Shown here in pieces: positions 52,946 through 62,213 of a stretch of 64,000 bases of DNA; the first letter of the stretch is position 1, and every line of letters starts with the position of its first letter. The translations under genes were made by a program, and so were the position numbers. The stretch is from Chlorogloeopsis fritschii PCC 6912. Lineage in GTDB: Bacteria; Cyanobacteriota; Cyanobacteriia; Cyanobacteriales; Nostocaceae. The stretch spans positions 124,001-188,000 of the forward strand of contig NZ_AJLN01000100.1 in NCBI RefSeq assembly GCF_000317285.1. Reading direction: 5' to 3'. A model generated the notes under the pieces. That model was not told the origin of the DNA. It saw only the letters and a list, made by a program, of their open reading frames with translations, and searched no databases.

Positions 52946-53137
52946 ATGTTTGGACTGGGATGGACGGAAGTTGGTGTAATCGCGATCGTTGCGCTTTTGA
53001 TTTTTGGCCCCAAAAAAATTCCCGAACTAGGAAGCTCACTGGGCAAAACCTTGCGGGGTTTTAAAGAAGAATTGAATAAAAATTCTAGCGATGATAACAA
53101 TCTGGAAGAAGAAAAACAAGAAGAAATAAATAGTTAG
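52946..53137 (+). CDS. tatA: TatA/E-family protein translocase subunit
   Basis: A 63-residue protein: short N-terminus MFGLGWTEVGVIAIVALLIF as one membrane helix, the FGPKKIPELGSSLGK hinge/amphipathic helix signature, then an acidic, Lys/Glu/Asn-rich tail. TatA/TatE form the pore of the twin-arginine pathway with TatC. A ribosome site GGAG lies about 8 bases before the ATG. Several proteins in the window (two PhoD, PhoX, perhaps the GH10) carry twin-arginine-like signals. Confidence 0.9.
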   Translation: MFGLGWTEVGVIAIVALLIFGPKKIPELGSSLGKTLRGFKEELNKNSSDDNNLEEEKQEEINS

Positions 53138-53212
53138 GGTAGGGACAGACGAACGTACTATACGATCGCCGACGGCAGTCCACTCAAGTCTCTTAACCTG
53201 CCAATGTTGCTA

Positions 53213-53237
53213 ACTCCCCTACTAAATGCAGGGGAGT
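53213..53237. terminator. Hairpin between tatA and cphA
   Basis: ACTCCCCT (53213-53220) pairs with AGGGGAGT (53230-53237). It lies between two converging genes, so it may stop transcription from both sides; no strong T-run. Confidence 0.5.
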
Positions 53238-53250
53238 AAAAACTTTTGAC

Positions 53251-55962
53251 TTATAAAACAGTATTTACAGTATTTACCACAGAAGAAGTAACTCCTACCT
53301 GGGAATCTACGGTGTTTGAGGCACTACTTTGTTGATGTATCTCCTCTTTAACTACACCACGCGCCCTAATTAATTTGATCGCGCGGCTGACACTTTCTGG
53401 CAAAATCACCACCAGACTGTTTTCAGGAGCGATATCTAAGGCTTTATCGATCGCTTGTGTTTCATCAAGAATCAGTTCATATTTGTAATTAGGATTTACT
53501 TCTTTAATACCTTGAACTATCAAATCGGCTGCCGAACCGCGTGTCCTTCCTCTTGTGTCGTCATCTTCTTTGATAATCACATAGTCAAAAATCTCCGCTG
53601 CTAGCTTGCCCAATGCGATAAAATCTTGATCGCGGCGATCGCCAGGCCCGCCAACCACACCAATGCGTTCTCCATTTGTCCAGTTGCGGACAAAAGAACC
53701 CAATGCTTCGTAACTGTGAGGATTGTGAGCATAATCCACCAAAGCGTGGAAGTTGCCCAAATTAAACAAATTCATCCGTCCCGGCGTTTGACTGACGGAA
53801 GCACGAAAAGTATTCAAGCCAGCACGAATTTGTTCAATAGAAACGTTTTGGACAAAAGCCGCCAGTGACGCTGCTAAAGCATTAGCAATCATAAACGGCG
53901 CACGTCCGCCCATTGTCAGGGGAATATTTTCGGCACGCTCAATCCGGTGTGTCCAATCTCCCTTCAAAATAGATAGAAAGCCGTTTTCATATACTGCTGC
54001 CACTCCTCCCTTTTGAATGTGGTTGCGCACCAATTCTGAATTTGGGTTCATGGTGAAGTAAGCAATATTGGCTTTTGTCCTCTCTGCCATTGCTGCCACG
54101 CGCGGATCGTCGGCATTGAGCACAGCATAGCCATCAGGAAAAACAGCTTCGGCAACCACACTCTTGAGATGTGCCAATTGGTCTATTGTATCAATGTCAC
54201 TAATTCCCAAGTGGTCGGCAGCAACATTTAATACTACACCTACATTGGCGGCTTCAAAAGCCAACCCAGAACGGACTATGCCACCTCTAGCCGTTTCCAA
54301 TACTGCCACTTCTACCGTCGGATCTTGCAAGATTAATTGGGCACTTTGAGGCCCAGTATTATCACCAGCTTCTACTAAGTAATCTCCGATATACGTTCCA
54401 TCGGTAGTTGTATAGCCTATTACTTTACCTGTCTGTTTAAAAATATGTGCTAGCAGGCGGGTGGTAGTAGTTTTGCCGTTAGTACCTGTCACCGACAAGA
54501 TGGGAATGCGACTGGATTGTTCGTTAGGAAACAACATCTCAATCACAGATCCGGCAACATTGCGGGAAGTGCCTTGACTTGGGGCAACGTGCATCCGGAA
54601 TCCTGGGGCAGCGTTAACTTCTACAATTACACCATCAACTTCCCGCAAGGGACGACTAATATCGGATGTGACAACATCAATCCCCGCAATATCCAGACCT
54701 ACTATTTTAACGACCCGTTGTGCCAACCAAACGTTTTCTGGGTGGATTTCGTCTGTGCGGTCTACAGCAACCCCCCCTGTACTTAAATTTGCCGTTGCTC
54801 GCAGGTAACAAATTTCATCCTTAGATAGCACGCTATCGAGAGTGTAGCCTTGCCTTTCTAATAACTGATAGCTAGTGCGATCTAACTCTATTTTGGTCAG
54901 GACGTTATCATGCCCTTCACCACGGTTGGGATCTTTATTTGTTTCCTCAATCAATTCGGCAATACTGGATCTGCCATCACCAATCACATGAGCTGGCACA
55001 CGTTCCGCCACCGCTACGACTTTGCCATCCACAACCAGTACCCGATGGTCGCGCCCCTGATAATATCGCTCAACAATAATTGATCGAGAAACCTGTCTGG
55101 CTGCATCATAAGCTGCCTCTGCTTCTTGCCAGTTTTGAATATCAATGGTAATACCACGTCCGTGATTACCATCCAAGGGTTTGATCACAATCGGATAGCC
55201 ACCAACATATTCTATTGCTTCTTCCAAATCATCCAAAAAATTGATGACTGTGCCTTTGGGAACTGGCACACCCGCATTAGCAAGGACGCGCTTTGTAGCT
55301 TCTTTATCACAAGCTAGTTCTACTCCCAAAATGCCGGTTTTATCCGTCATCGTAGCTTGGATTCGCTTTTGGTTAACGCCATAACCTAGCTGGATCAAAA
55401 AGCGCGCTCCTAGCTGCATCCAAGGAATACCTTTTTTTTCAGCTTCTTTGACGATTGACTCGGTAGAAGGGCCAAGAGCAGCATCACGCCATAGGTCTTT
55501 CAGGTCTTGTAAATCTTGCTCTAATTCAGCTTTTGGATAACGCCCCCGATCGACAATACTTTGGCACAACCGTACTGCCGCCCTGCCAGCATAGCGTCCC
55601 GCTTCCTCATTCAGATACTCGAACACTACTTGATATACACCCGGTGTGGAGGTTTCGCGGGTGCGGCCAAAGCCGACGTGCATTCCGACCAGTTCTTGCA
55701 GTTCTAAGGCTACGTGTTCCACAATATGACCCATCATCGTGCCTTCGCGCACGCGCATTAAAAAACCACCACGACAGCCAGGCGAGCAATAATGACCCTC
55801 CAGACTAGGCAGAGCCTCAACTAATCCCTCATAAAAGCCAGGGATCTCGTTTGAAGGCGTCTCGGCAAGGTTTTCTAAATCGAGGCGCATGACGATCAGT
55901 TTGTGGCGTCGAATGCTCCAGTAGTTGGGGCCGCGTAAGGTCTGGATCTTGAGGATTCTCAT
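53251..55962 (-). CDS. cphA: Cyanophycin synthetase
   Basis: A 903-residue enzyme that builds the nitrogen reserve polymer multi-L-arginyl-poly-L-aspartate from Asp and Arg with ATP. The start at 55962 gives the family N-terminus MRILKIQTLRGPNYWSIRR; an in-frame ATG ten codons earlier is less likely. Order: an N-terminal domain, an ATP-grasp domain (about residues 205-470, DGNHGRGI), which adds Asp, and a Mur-ligase-like domain starting with the ATP-binding GTNGKTTTTR, which adds Arg. Cyanophycinase lies just upstream, same strand, 173 bases away, the standard cyanobacterial order. Confidence 0.97.
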   Translation of the reverse strand: MRILKIQTLRGPNYWSIRRHKLIVMRLDLENLAETPSNEIPGFYEGLVEALPSLEGHYCSPGCRGGFLMRVREGTMMGHIVEHVALELQELVGMHVGFGRTRETSTPGVYQVVFEYLNEEAGRYAGRAAVRLCQSIVDRGRYPKAELEQDLQDLKDLWRDAALGPSTESIVKEAEKKGIPWMQLGARFLIQLGYGVNQKRIQATMTDKTGILGVELACDKEATKRVLANAGVPVPKGTVINFLDDLEEAIEYVGGYPIVIKPLDGNHGRGITIDIQNWQEAEAAYDAARQVSRSIIVERYYQGRDHRVLVVDGKVVAVAERVPAHVIGDGRSSIAELIEETNKDPNRGEGHDNVLTKIELDRTSYQLLERQGYTLDSVLSKDEICYLRATANLSTGGVAVDRTDEIHPENVWLAQRVVKIVGLDIAGIDVVTSDISRPLREVDGVIVEVNAAPGFRMHVAPSQGTSRNVAGSVIEMLFPNEQSSRIPILSVTGTNGKTTTTRLLAHIFKQTGKVIGYTTTDGTYIGDYLVEAGDNTGPQSAQLILQDPTVEVAVLETARGGIVRSGLAFEAANVGVVLNVAADHLGISDIDTIDQLAHLKSVVAEAVFPDGYAVLNADDPRVAAMAERTKANIAYFTMNPNSELVRNHIQKGGVAAVYENGFLSILKGDWTHRIERAENIPLTMGGRAPFMIANALAASLAAFVQNVSIEQIRAGLNTFRASVSQTPGRMNLFNLGNFHALVDYAHNPHSYEALGSFVRNWTNGERIGVVGGPGDRRDQDFIALGKLAAEIFDYVIIKEDDDTRGRTRGSAADLIVQGIKEVNPNYKYELILDETQAIDKALDIAPENSLVVILPESVSRAIKLIRARGVVKEEIHQQSSASNTVDSQVGVTSSVVNTVNTVL

Positions 55963-56135
55963 GGGAATAGGTAGATGGAGATTCGGAACCAAAATACTAG
56001 TTTCTTACTGGAATTGACCGCTAAACTGTTCATTATGAACAGTTTTTCTTCTTCAGATCGTAGCTAATCGCACTTTTTTGCTGCATCTTTTAAGTTTAGC
56101 GGCCAAATCAGTGTAACTCCAGATACTTTCGTGCG

Positions 56136-56999
56136 TCAGCTGGAAACACGGTAAACAGAAGGTAGAACCGTGCGCTGATAGAGGTGAAAGCGATCGCCGT
56201 GGCTGAGAATATGCAGGCGTAAATTATGAAGATTTAAAGGTTCTGTCGCTCCCACATGAGGTTCGTTGGTATGGGTAACCTCAGTTGGATCGACAATTGT
56301 CACAGAACCTTTACCTAAAACTTGCAGCCAACCATCGCGTTCAAACAAGGCACAAGTATCTTCATCAATGCCAATACCAAGGCGATCGGGATGAGAAGCG
56401 ATCGCGCTCATCAGTCGCCCCATGCGATTGCGATTGTTAAAATGCTGATCTACAATCACCTCCGGTATAAATCCCAAACCGGTTGCCATATCCACAAGCG
56501 AACGATTGGGAGACTCGCCACTACCACCTCCTGCGATCATATGGTGTCCCATTACAGCCGCTCCTGCACTAGTACCTGCTAAGGTCAGTTGCCCTGTCCT
56601 GACTCGCTGCCGAATGATGTCCATCGCTGGTGTGTCTGCTAACACACCACACAATCTTAATTGATCGCCTCCCGTTAAAAAAACCCCTGTACAAGCTTCC
56701 AGGGTTTGTTGGTAATCGCGGTATTCACACTGTTCTCGTTCGCGAATGTCTAAAATTTCAACCTTTTTAGCACCCATATCTTCAAAGATACGAATATACC
56801 GGCCACCGATAATTGAGGGTTCGCGGGAGGCAGAGGGAATAATGGCAATATGAGCATCGTTACCGCCAGCACGACCAAAAAAAGTTCGCAGAATTTCTCG
56901 GCCGTGAACTTTGTCTTCTGCGCCTCCGATAACCAGAACAGCGGTTTTAGTTGCTTGGGGTGTCCTCATTTCCAGCGATTTAGCTTGTAATTCCGGCAT
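56136..56999 (-). CDS. cphB: Cyanophycinase
   Basis: A 287-residue serine peptidase-like enzyme (S51) that cuts cyanophycin to beta-Asp-Arg dipeptides. Motifs: VIGGAEDK near the N-terminus, GVFLTGGDQLRL, the nucleophile in GTSAGAAVMG, and GLGFIPEVIVDQHFNNRNR, all characteristic. Upstream of cphA in the same direction, so storage and breakdown genes form a unit. The upstream 500 bases to trmD should hold the promoter. Confidence 0.96.
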   Translation of the reverse strand: MPELQAKSLEMRTPQATKTAVLVIGGAEDKVHGREILRTFFGRAGGNDAHIAIIPSASREPSIIGGRYIRIFEDMGAKKVEILDIREREQCEYRDYQQTLEACTGVFLTGGDQLRLCGVLADTPAMDIIRQRVRTGQLTLAGTSAGAAVMGHHMIAGGGSGESPNRSLVDMATGLGFIPEVIVDQHFNNRNRMGRLMSAIASHPDRLGIGIDEDTCALFERDGWLQVLGKGSVTIVDPTEVTHTNEPHVGATEPLNLHNLRLHILSHGDRFHLYQRTVLPSVYRVSS

Positions 57000-57545
57000 T
57001 GTGTTTCTCCTGTCAACAACTTCAGGTGAAAATTACAAGGTCAGCAGCCTAATTGTTTTTGCGCTTCGCCTCTTTTCAAGGACAGTGCTTAACGCCCAAT
57101 ATGCCTCAGTTTGTGGAGTATACATTGCCGTTTTTCAAAGCTAGTACCTTGTTTTTCACCTGTCCCATATTTCTAAATTGGCAAAATATTAATTGGGAAC
57201 TAGTGAAGGACGGTTGCAAGGTTTTTGTGCTATCCCTAGCATTGTGCCCGTGGTATTCTTTGCTTTTGGGAAACAGAAGCAAGTATCGACACACTTTTGT
57301 TTTGAGGCTGGCTTGATGCATCCTGGAAGTTGTTAACTCAGTCAAAATATAAATTTAAATGTAGATGTGACAATATTTAAACATAAATTAAGTAATTAGA
57401 AAAATATTTGTCTTACCCATAAAATCTACAATTTTCAGTACTCTTAGATAATTTTGAACAAGGGTGTATGTGTTTTATGCAACATCGGCTTGTTGTCAGC
57501 TAAACATTTCAAATTTAAGATTAGTGTTCTTCAATACGAATTACT
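57000..57545. other. Divergent intergenic region cphB/trmD
   Basis: No gene supported; frames here (e.g. 57053-57316) lack features. The promoters of cphB (minus) and trmD (plus) should lie here. No GTAN8TAC NtcA box was found by eye. Confidence 0.5.
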
Positions 57546-58274
57546 GTGCGCTTTGATATAGTTACGCTATTTCCTGATTGTTTTACCTCTGTTCTCAGTT
57601 CAGGGCTGATTGGCAAAGCCTTGGCAAAACAGATTGCTCAAGTGAATTTAGTTAATCCACGAGATTTTACCACCGATAAGCACCGGAAAGTTGATGATGA
57701 ACCATATGGTGGCGGTGTGGGAATGCTGATGAAGCCAGAACCCATATTTGCTGCTGTTGAGTCACTGCCTGTTTTATCCAGAAGAGAGGTGATTTTGATG
57801 AGTCCCCAAGGGGAAACGATAAATCAACCTCTACTACGAGAGTTGGCAACAAATTATGACCAGCTAGTAGTGATTTGCGGTCACTATGAAGGTGTGGATG
57901 AGCGAGTATTACATCTGGTTACTCGTGAAATATCTTTGGGTGACTTTATTCTGACTGGAGGAGAAATTCCGGCAATGGCTTTGATTAATGGGGTGGTGCG
58001 GCTCTTACCAGGAACTGTCGGGAAAGTCGAATCTCTGACATTAGAAAGTTTTGAGGAGGGGCTGTTGGATTATCCCCAGTATACTCGTCCAGCTAATTTT
58101 CGCGGCTGGAAAGTGCCGGATGTGCTTTTATCTGGCAATCATGCCGAAATTGCCAAGTGGCGGTTACAACAACAAATTAAAAGGACACGCGATCGCCGTC
58201 CGGATTTATTGAAAGCTTGGGAAGAGGCAAAGGGACACGGGGAGGTGGAGACAAGGGGACAAGGGGACAACTAA
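57546..58274 (+). CDS. trmD: tRNA (guanine-37-N1)-methyltransferase
   Basis: A 242-residue SPOUT methyltransferase that methylates G37 of tRNAs using SAM and prevents frameshifting. Start at GTG (MRFDIVTLFPDCF). Motifs: DEPYGGGVGMLMKPEP, VVICGHYEGVDERV, the knot region SLGDFILTGGE and PAMALINGVVRLLPG. The C-terminal 14 residues (GHGEVETRGQGDN) come from a GGGACAAG-like repeat that runs on past the stop, so the end is probably extended by the repeat. Housekeeping gene. Confidence 0.95.
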   Translation: MRFDIVTLFPDCFTSVLSSGLIGKALAKQIAQVNLVNPRDFTTDKHRKVDDEPYGGGVGMLMKPEPIFAAVESLPVLSRREVILMSPQGETINQPLLRELATNYDQLVVICGHYEGVDERVLHLVTREISLGDFILTGGEIPAMALINGVVRLLPGTVGKVESLTLESFEEGLLDYPQYTRPANFRGWKVPDVLLSGNHAEIAKWRLQQQIKRTRDRRPDLLKAWEEAKGHGEVETRGQGDN

Positions 58275-58295
58275 CTACTAATCACTAACCACTAA
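58275..58295. repeat. STRR: YHACTAA heptamers after trmD
   Basis: CTACTAA, TCACTAA, CCACTAA in tandem, directly after the trmD stop. Confidence 0.75.
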
Positions 58296-58324
58296 CAAAT
58301 ACCACTTGACTTTTAACCTCTAAC

Positions 58325-58359
58325 TAATGACTAATGACTAATGACTAATGACTAATGAC
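58325..58359. repeat. STRR: TAATGAC heptamers before ispF
   Basis: Five exact tandem TAATGAC units, ending 6 bases before the ispF start codon. The ispF leader therefore has no ribosome site of the usual kind. Confidence 0.9.
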
Positions 58360-58365
58360 TAAAAC

Positions 58366-58845
58366 ATGAACCTTCGTATTGGTAACGGTTACGACATCCA
58401 CCGATTGGTGAGCGATCGCCCCCTAATTTTGGGCGGAGTCAATATACCCCACTCTTTAGGCTTATTAGGGCATAGCGATGCTGATGTCCTCACGCACGCG
58501 ATTATGGATGCCATGCTTGGGGCGCTATCTTTAGGCGACATCGGACATTATTTCCCCCCTAGCGATCCACAATGGGCAGGGGCAGATAGCTTAATGCTAT
58601 TGAGTAAAGTACACCAATTGATTCAACAACAAGGCTGGAAAATTGGCAATATCGACTCGGTAATTGTGGCAGAACGCCCAAAATTAAAACCCCACATTGA
58701 AAAAATGCGGGAAAATATAGCGGCTGTTTTGCAATTATTGCCAAATCAGGTAGGAATTAAAGCCACTACCAATGAAAAATTAGGCCCCGTTGGTAGAGAA
58801 GAAGGTATATGTGCTTATGCTGTTGTCTTGCTAACAGCTTCCTAG
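58366..58845 (+). CDS. ispF: 2-C-methyl-D-erythritol 2,4-cyclodiphosphate synthase
   Basis: A 159-residue MEP-pathway enzyme for isoprenoid (carotenoid, chlorophyll phytyl) precursors. It has the family N-terminus [14 protein letters not shown], metal ligands in YDIH and a His in the [13 protein letters not shown] segment, and the C-terminal [21 protein letters not shown]. Full-length for the family; probably works as a trimer. No Shine-Dalgarno is visible because STRR heptamers occupy the leader. Confidence 0.96.
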   Translation: MNLRIGNGYDIHRLVSDRPLILGGVNIPHSLGLLGHSDADVLTHAIMDAMLGALSLGDIGHYFPPSDPQWAGADSLMLLSKVHQLIQQQGWKIGNIDSVIVAERPKLKPHIEKMRENIAAVLQLLPNQVGIKATTNEKLGPVGREEGICAYAVVLLTAS

Positions 58846-58936
58846 TAACTTTTGTTTAGTTGAGCGGGAAGCAATTTCACAATAGCTAGTATGGGAATAA
58901 ATAGGGAACAGCCAACTAACCTTAACTGGGTGGAAA

Positions 58937-59126
58937 ATGAGAGCCATGCAAGCCATAAATTTAGAAGATCTAGACCGTCCAGATGTTGTTACTTTAGACA
59001 AAGAAGGGCAAGTTGTTCTTATTGCTGATTGCTGAGGTTAAAGGTTTTCCATTCAACTTTCAAGATACAAAAAATCAAGAATATGCTATTTTGCGGCTAA
59101 TTGATTACTTAAAAATTTTAAAATGA
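58937..59126 (+). pseudogene. Frameshifted remnant of a small cyanobacterial protein
   Basis: From ATG 58937 the frame reads MRAMQAINLEDLDRPDVVTL and on to VVLIADC, then stops. ATTGCTG is duplicated in tandem (59021-59027 and 59028-59034); removing one copy restores VVLIAEVKGFPFNFQDTKNQ and a further helix, ending at TGA 59126, which overlaps the next ATG. The pattern V-x-G-x-VVLIAEVKG resembles PD-(D/E)XK-like cyanobacterial proteins of restriction/nuclease type, but the remnant is only about 60 residues and lacks the rest. Confidence 0.55.
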
Positions 59127-60910
59127 TGGCATTTGCTCGTACCTTTACCATAATTAAGAGTTTTCGTTTACCAGGAATTTTGGCTTTAATCACAGCATTC
59201 ACTGTTGCTGCTTGTAACCCAGCTAGTTTTCAAACGCAAGCTGCTCAAGTACCGCAATTGGTAACTAGCGTTCTCAGTGATCCCAAAACTTTTAACTATG
59301 CTCTCAGTTCCGAGTCTCCCAACGTTTTTGGACTTATTTATGAGGGGTTAATTACTGAAAATCCCATCAGTGGTGAAGTCGAGCCTGCTTTAGGAGAATC
59401 TTGGCAAATTTCTGATGATAAGTTGCGAATTGTCTTCACTTTGCGCGAGGGTTTGAAATGGTCTGATGGTAAACCTTTAACTGTAGATGATGTAGTGTTT
59501 ACCTACAATGATATCTACCTGAATGAAGCTATTCCTACAGATACCAGAGATATTCTCCGAATTGGTGAAAGCAGAAAACTACCTTCTGTACGAAAAATAG
59601 ATGAGCGTCGAGTTGAGTTTACAACGCCTGAACCTTTTAGACCATTTTTGCGTGTTCTCGGACTACCCATTCTACCCGCTCATTCATTACAAAAATATGT
59701 GAAACAAAAAGATGGTGAAGGTAAACCAATCTTTCTACAAAAATTAGGTGTTGATACTCCACTTGAACAAGTTATTGTTAATGGCCCCTATAAACTAGAG
59801 CGTTACGACACTAACCAACGTGTTATATTTCGGCGTAATCCTTATTACTGGCGTAAAGACGCTCAAGGCAATCCTCAACCTTATATCGATCGCATCATTT
59901 GGCAAATTGTTGAATCGACAGATACTGCTTTGCTGCAATTTCGTTCTGGCGGTTTGGATTCTATTAGCATATCCCCAGACTATTTTTCTTTATTAAAAAG
60001 GCAAGAAAAACAAGGTAATTTCAAAACTTACAATGGTGGCCCGGCGGCAGGTACTTCGTTTGTTTTATTTAATCTTAATAAAGGCGAAAGGAATGGTAAA
60101 CCGCTCGTTAATCCAATCAAATCACGTTGGTTTAATACAGTCGAATTTCGCCAGGCTGTAGCCTATGCCATTGACCGCCAAACGATGATTAACAACACTT
60201 TTCGTGGTTTAGGTCAACCGCAAGATTCACCTATTTCCGTGCAAAGTCCTTACTATCTTTCGCCGAAAGAAGGCTTAAAAGTTTACGATTTTAACCCAGA
60301 AAAAGCAAAGCAACTGCTGCTCAAAGCGGGATTTAAGTATAATGATAAAGGTTTGTTGCTAGATGCCCAAGGCAATCACGTCCGCTTTACTCTGCTGACT
60401 AATGCTGGAAATAAAATTCGGGAAGCAATGGGTTCTCAAATTAAACGAGATTTGCGCAAAATCGGCATGACAGTAGATTTCACTCCCATTGCTTGGAATA
60501 CTTATACAGACAAGCTGTCTAACACTTTAGATTGGGAAGCCGCCTTACTAGGTTTGACAGGTGGCGTGGAACCAAATGATGGTGCTAATGTTTGGTCTCC
60601 GGAAGGCGGATTGCATATGTTTAATCAGAAACCCCAACCCGGACAAAAACCGATTCAAGGATGGCAGGTGGCTCCTTGGGAAGCACAAATTGGCGAACTT
60701 TACATCAAAGGCGCACAGGAATTTGACGAAGCCAAGGTGAAACAGATTTATGCTGAAACTCAACGGCTAACTCAGGAATATTTACCTTTTATTTACTTAG
60801 TTAACCAATACTCAATGGCAGCAGTACGCGATCGCTTTGCAGGCATTCAATACTCTGCTCTCGGTGGTGCTTTCTGGAACCTTCATGAAATCAAAGTCAC
60901 GGATGAGTGA
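59123..60910 (+). CDS. Peptide/nickel-type ABC transporter substrate-binding lipoprotein
   Basis: A 595-residue extracytoplasmic solute-binding protein of family 5 (DppA/OppA/NikA type). A signal ending in VAAC (lipobox Cys 30) indicates a lipoprotein. SBP_bac_5 motifs: YEGLITENPISGEVEPALGE, FTLREGLKWSDGKPLTVDDV and RQAVAYAIDRQTMINN. It should bind peptides or similar solutes for import. No permease or ATPase gene is adjacent, so it uses a transporter encoded elsewhere. The start overlaps the end of a small pseudogene. Confidence 0.88.
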   Translation: MMAFARTFTIIKSFRLPGILALITAFTVAACNPASFQTQAAQVPQLVTSVLSDPKTFNYALSSESPNVFGLIYEGLITENPISGEVEPALGESWQISDDKLRIVFTLREGLKWSDGKPLTVDDVVFTYNDIYLNEAIPTDTRDILRIGESRKLPSVRKIDERRVEFTTPEPFRPFLRVLGLPILPAHSLQKYVKQKDGEGKPIFLQKLGVDTPLEQVIVNGPYKLERYDTNQRVIFRRNPYYWRKDAQGNPQPYIDRIIWQIVESTDTALLQFRSGGLDSISISPDYFSLLKRQEKQGNFKTYNGGPAAGTSFVLFNLNKGERNGKPLVNPIKSRWFNTVEFRQAVAYAIDRQTMINNTFRGLGQPQDSPISVQSPYYLSPKEGLKVYDFNPEKAKQLLLKAGFKYNDKGLLLDAQGNHVRFTLLTNAGNKIREAMGSQIKRDLRKIGMTVDFTPIAWNTYTDKLSNTLDWEAALLGLTGGVEPNDGANVWSPEGGLHMFNQKPQPGQKPIQGWQVAPWEAQIGELYIKGAQEFDEAKVKQIYAETQRLTQEYLPFIYLVNQYSMAAVRDRFAGIQYSALGGAFWNLHEIKVTDE

Positions 60911-60984
60911 TTAGTTAGTGGATAGTGGATAGTGGCCAATAGTTAATAGCTAATGGTTAATTGCAATGAAAAATTAACAATCAA

Positions 60985-61010
60985 CTACTAACCACTAACT
61001 ACTAACCACT
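60985..61010. repeat. STRR: CTACTAA/CCACTAA heptamers
   Basis: Alternating CTACTAA and CCACTAA units after the substrate-binding gene; same family as 61121-61148 and 58275-58295. Confidence 0.75.
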
Positions 61011-61074
61011 GTACGGGCGGGTTTAGAAGATAAATTATCTGTTTGAAAGTCAAGACGAGCGGCAAAACCCGCAC

Positions 61075-61119
61075 GCCAGTTGCTACAACGCGGAAAACCC
61101 GCAAGGGCGCACTGGCTCC
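61075..61119. repeat. Palindromic repeat, GCCAGT...CTGGC family, copy 2
   Basis: GCCAGTTGCTACAACGCG, AACCCGC, ACTGGCTCC; partner of 14738-14785. Confidence 0.7.
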
Positions 61120-61120
61120 C

Positions 61121-61148
61121 CTACTAACTACTAACCACTAACTACTAA
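61121..61148. repeat. STRR heptamers before larB
   Basis: CTACTAA, CTACTAA, CCACTAA, CTACTAA; ends 7 bases before the larB start codon, so larB has an STRR leader as ispF has. Confidence 0.8.
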
Positions 61149-61155
61149 CCAAATA

Positions 61156-61944
61156 ATGACTGATGAAACTACTTTGCGATCGCTCCTAGAAAATGTTGCC
61201 AATGGTAACGTTTCCCCAGATGCAGCAGTAGACAAACTCAAGCATTTAGCCTACGAACCTGTGGGTGAGTTTGCCAAAATTGACAACCATCGTGCTTTAA
61301 GAACTGGCTTCCCAGAAGTTATTTGGAGTCCAGGTAAAACTCCCGATCAGATTGCTCAAATTATGGAGGTGATGCGCCTCCGCAATCCAGTGGTGATGGC
61401 AACTCGTATTGAAGGTGCAGTATATGCGGCACTGCAATCTAGGGTTAGAGGTTTGCGCTACTACGAGTCGGCGCGAATTTGTGCGATTACACCCCCTGAA
61501 ATCGAACCACGCTATCCCGGTACAATAGGCATTATTTCTGCTGGTACCGCCGACTTACCCGTAGCCGAAGAAGCTGCTGTCACAGCAGAACTTTCTGGTT
61601 TTCACGTTCAGCGCCTCTGGGATGTAGGTGTTGCTGGCATCCACCGCTTGCTAAATAACCGCCATGTCCTGACATCAGCATCCGTTTTAATTGTTGTAGC
61701 AGGCATGGAAGGCGCTTTACCTAGCGTAGTTGCCGGTTTGGCAGATTGTCCGGTGATTGCCGTTCCTACTAGCATTGGTTATGGCGCAAGCTTTGGGGGT
61801 TTAGCACCGCTGTTGACAATGCTAAATTCTTGTGCGGCTGGAGTAGGTGTAGTAAATATTGATAATGGTTTTGGCGCGGCAATTTTGGCAGGACAAATTT
61901 TGCGAACAGCCGAGAAATTGCGGTTGGCATCCTCTGATTCTTAA
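61156..61944 (+). CDS. larB: Nickel-pincer cofactor synthase LarB
   Basis: A 262-residue protein like LarB, the AIR-carboxylase-type enzyme that carboxylates and hydrolyses nicotinic acid adenine dinucleotide, first step to the nickel pincer nucleotide of lactate racemase. Visible: GEFAKIDNHRALRTGFPEVI in the N-terminal part, then IGIISAGTADLPVAEEAAVT, VGVAGIHRLL, VVAGMEGALPSVVAGL, and PTSIGYGASFGGLAPLLTML, characteristic of the PurE-like core. LarC, LarE and LarA are not in the window; in cyanobacteria the pathway role is unclear. Confidence 0.9.
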   Translation: MTDETTLRSLLENVANGNVSPDAAVDKLKHLAYEPVGEFAKIDNHRALRTGFPEVIWSPGKTPDQIAQIMEVMRLRNPVVMATRIEGAVYAALQSRVRGLRYYESARICAITPPEIEPRYPGTIGIISAGTADLPVAEEAAVTAELSGFHVQRLWDVGVAGIHRLLNNRHVLTSASVLIVVAGMEGALPSVVAGLADCPVIAVPTSIGYGASFGGLAPLLTMLNSCAAGVGVVNIDNGFGAAILAGQILRTAEKLRLASSDS

Positions 61945-61982
61945 GTTATGACGGTGATGTCAACTTAACACGTAAGTAAAAA

Positions 61983-62051
61983 ATGAAACTTTGGGTAACA
62001 TTGGCTGCATTTGCCTTGAGTTTTTTACTGACAATTTGTATATCGACATAA
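61983..62051 (+). CDS. Possible 22-residue membrane peptide
   Basis: ATG to TAA frame MKLWVTLAAFALSFLLTICI plus two residues, a single hydrophobic helix. No good ribosome site precedes it. It could be real because it lies in a gap between two genes, but such short frames occur by chance. Confidence 0.25.
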   Translation: MKLWVTLAAFALSFLLTICIST

Positions 62052-62213
62052 GAGATGGTTAAAGGGCAAAGGAGAAAAGATTATCGATATTTTTAAAGTA
62101 TAAAAATCTTAACCTTCTGCCTACCAACGGATACGCCACTACCTTTGGAAGCCGCTCCGCGTCTACGTGTCTACTGCCTTTTGCCTTCTAATTATTGAGA
62201 TTTATTAAAAAAT

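Noticed and set aside
57053-57316. 87-residue frame between cphB and trmD
   Set aside because: No recognisable motifs, overlaps a likely promoter region, and another frame on the opposite strand is equally open.
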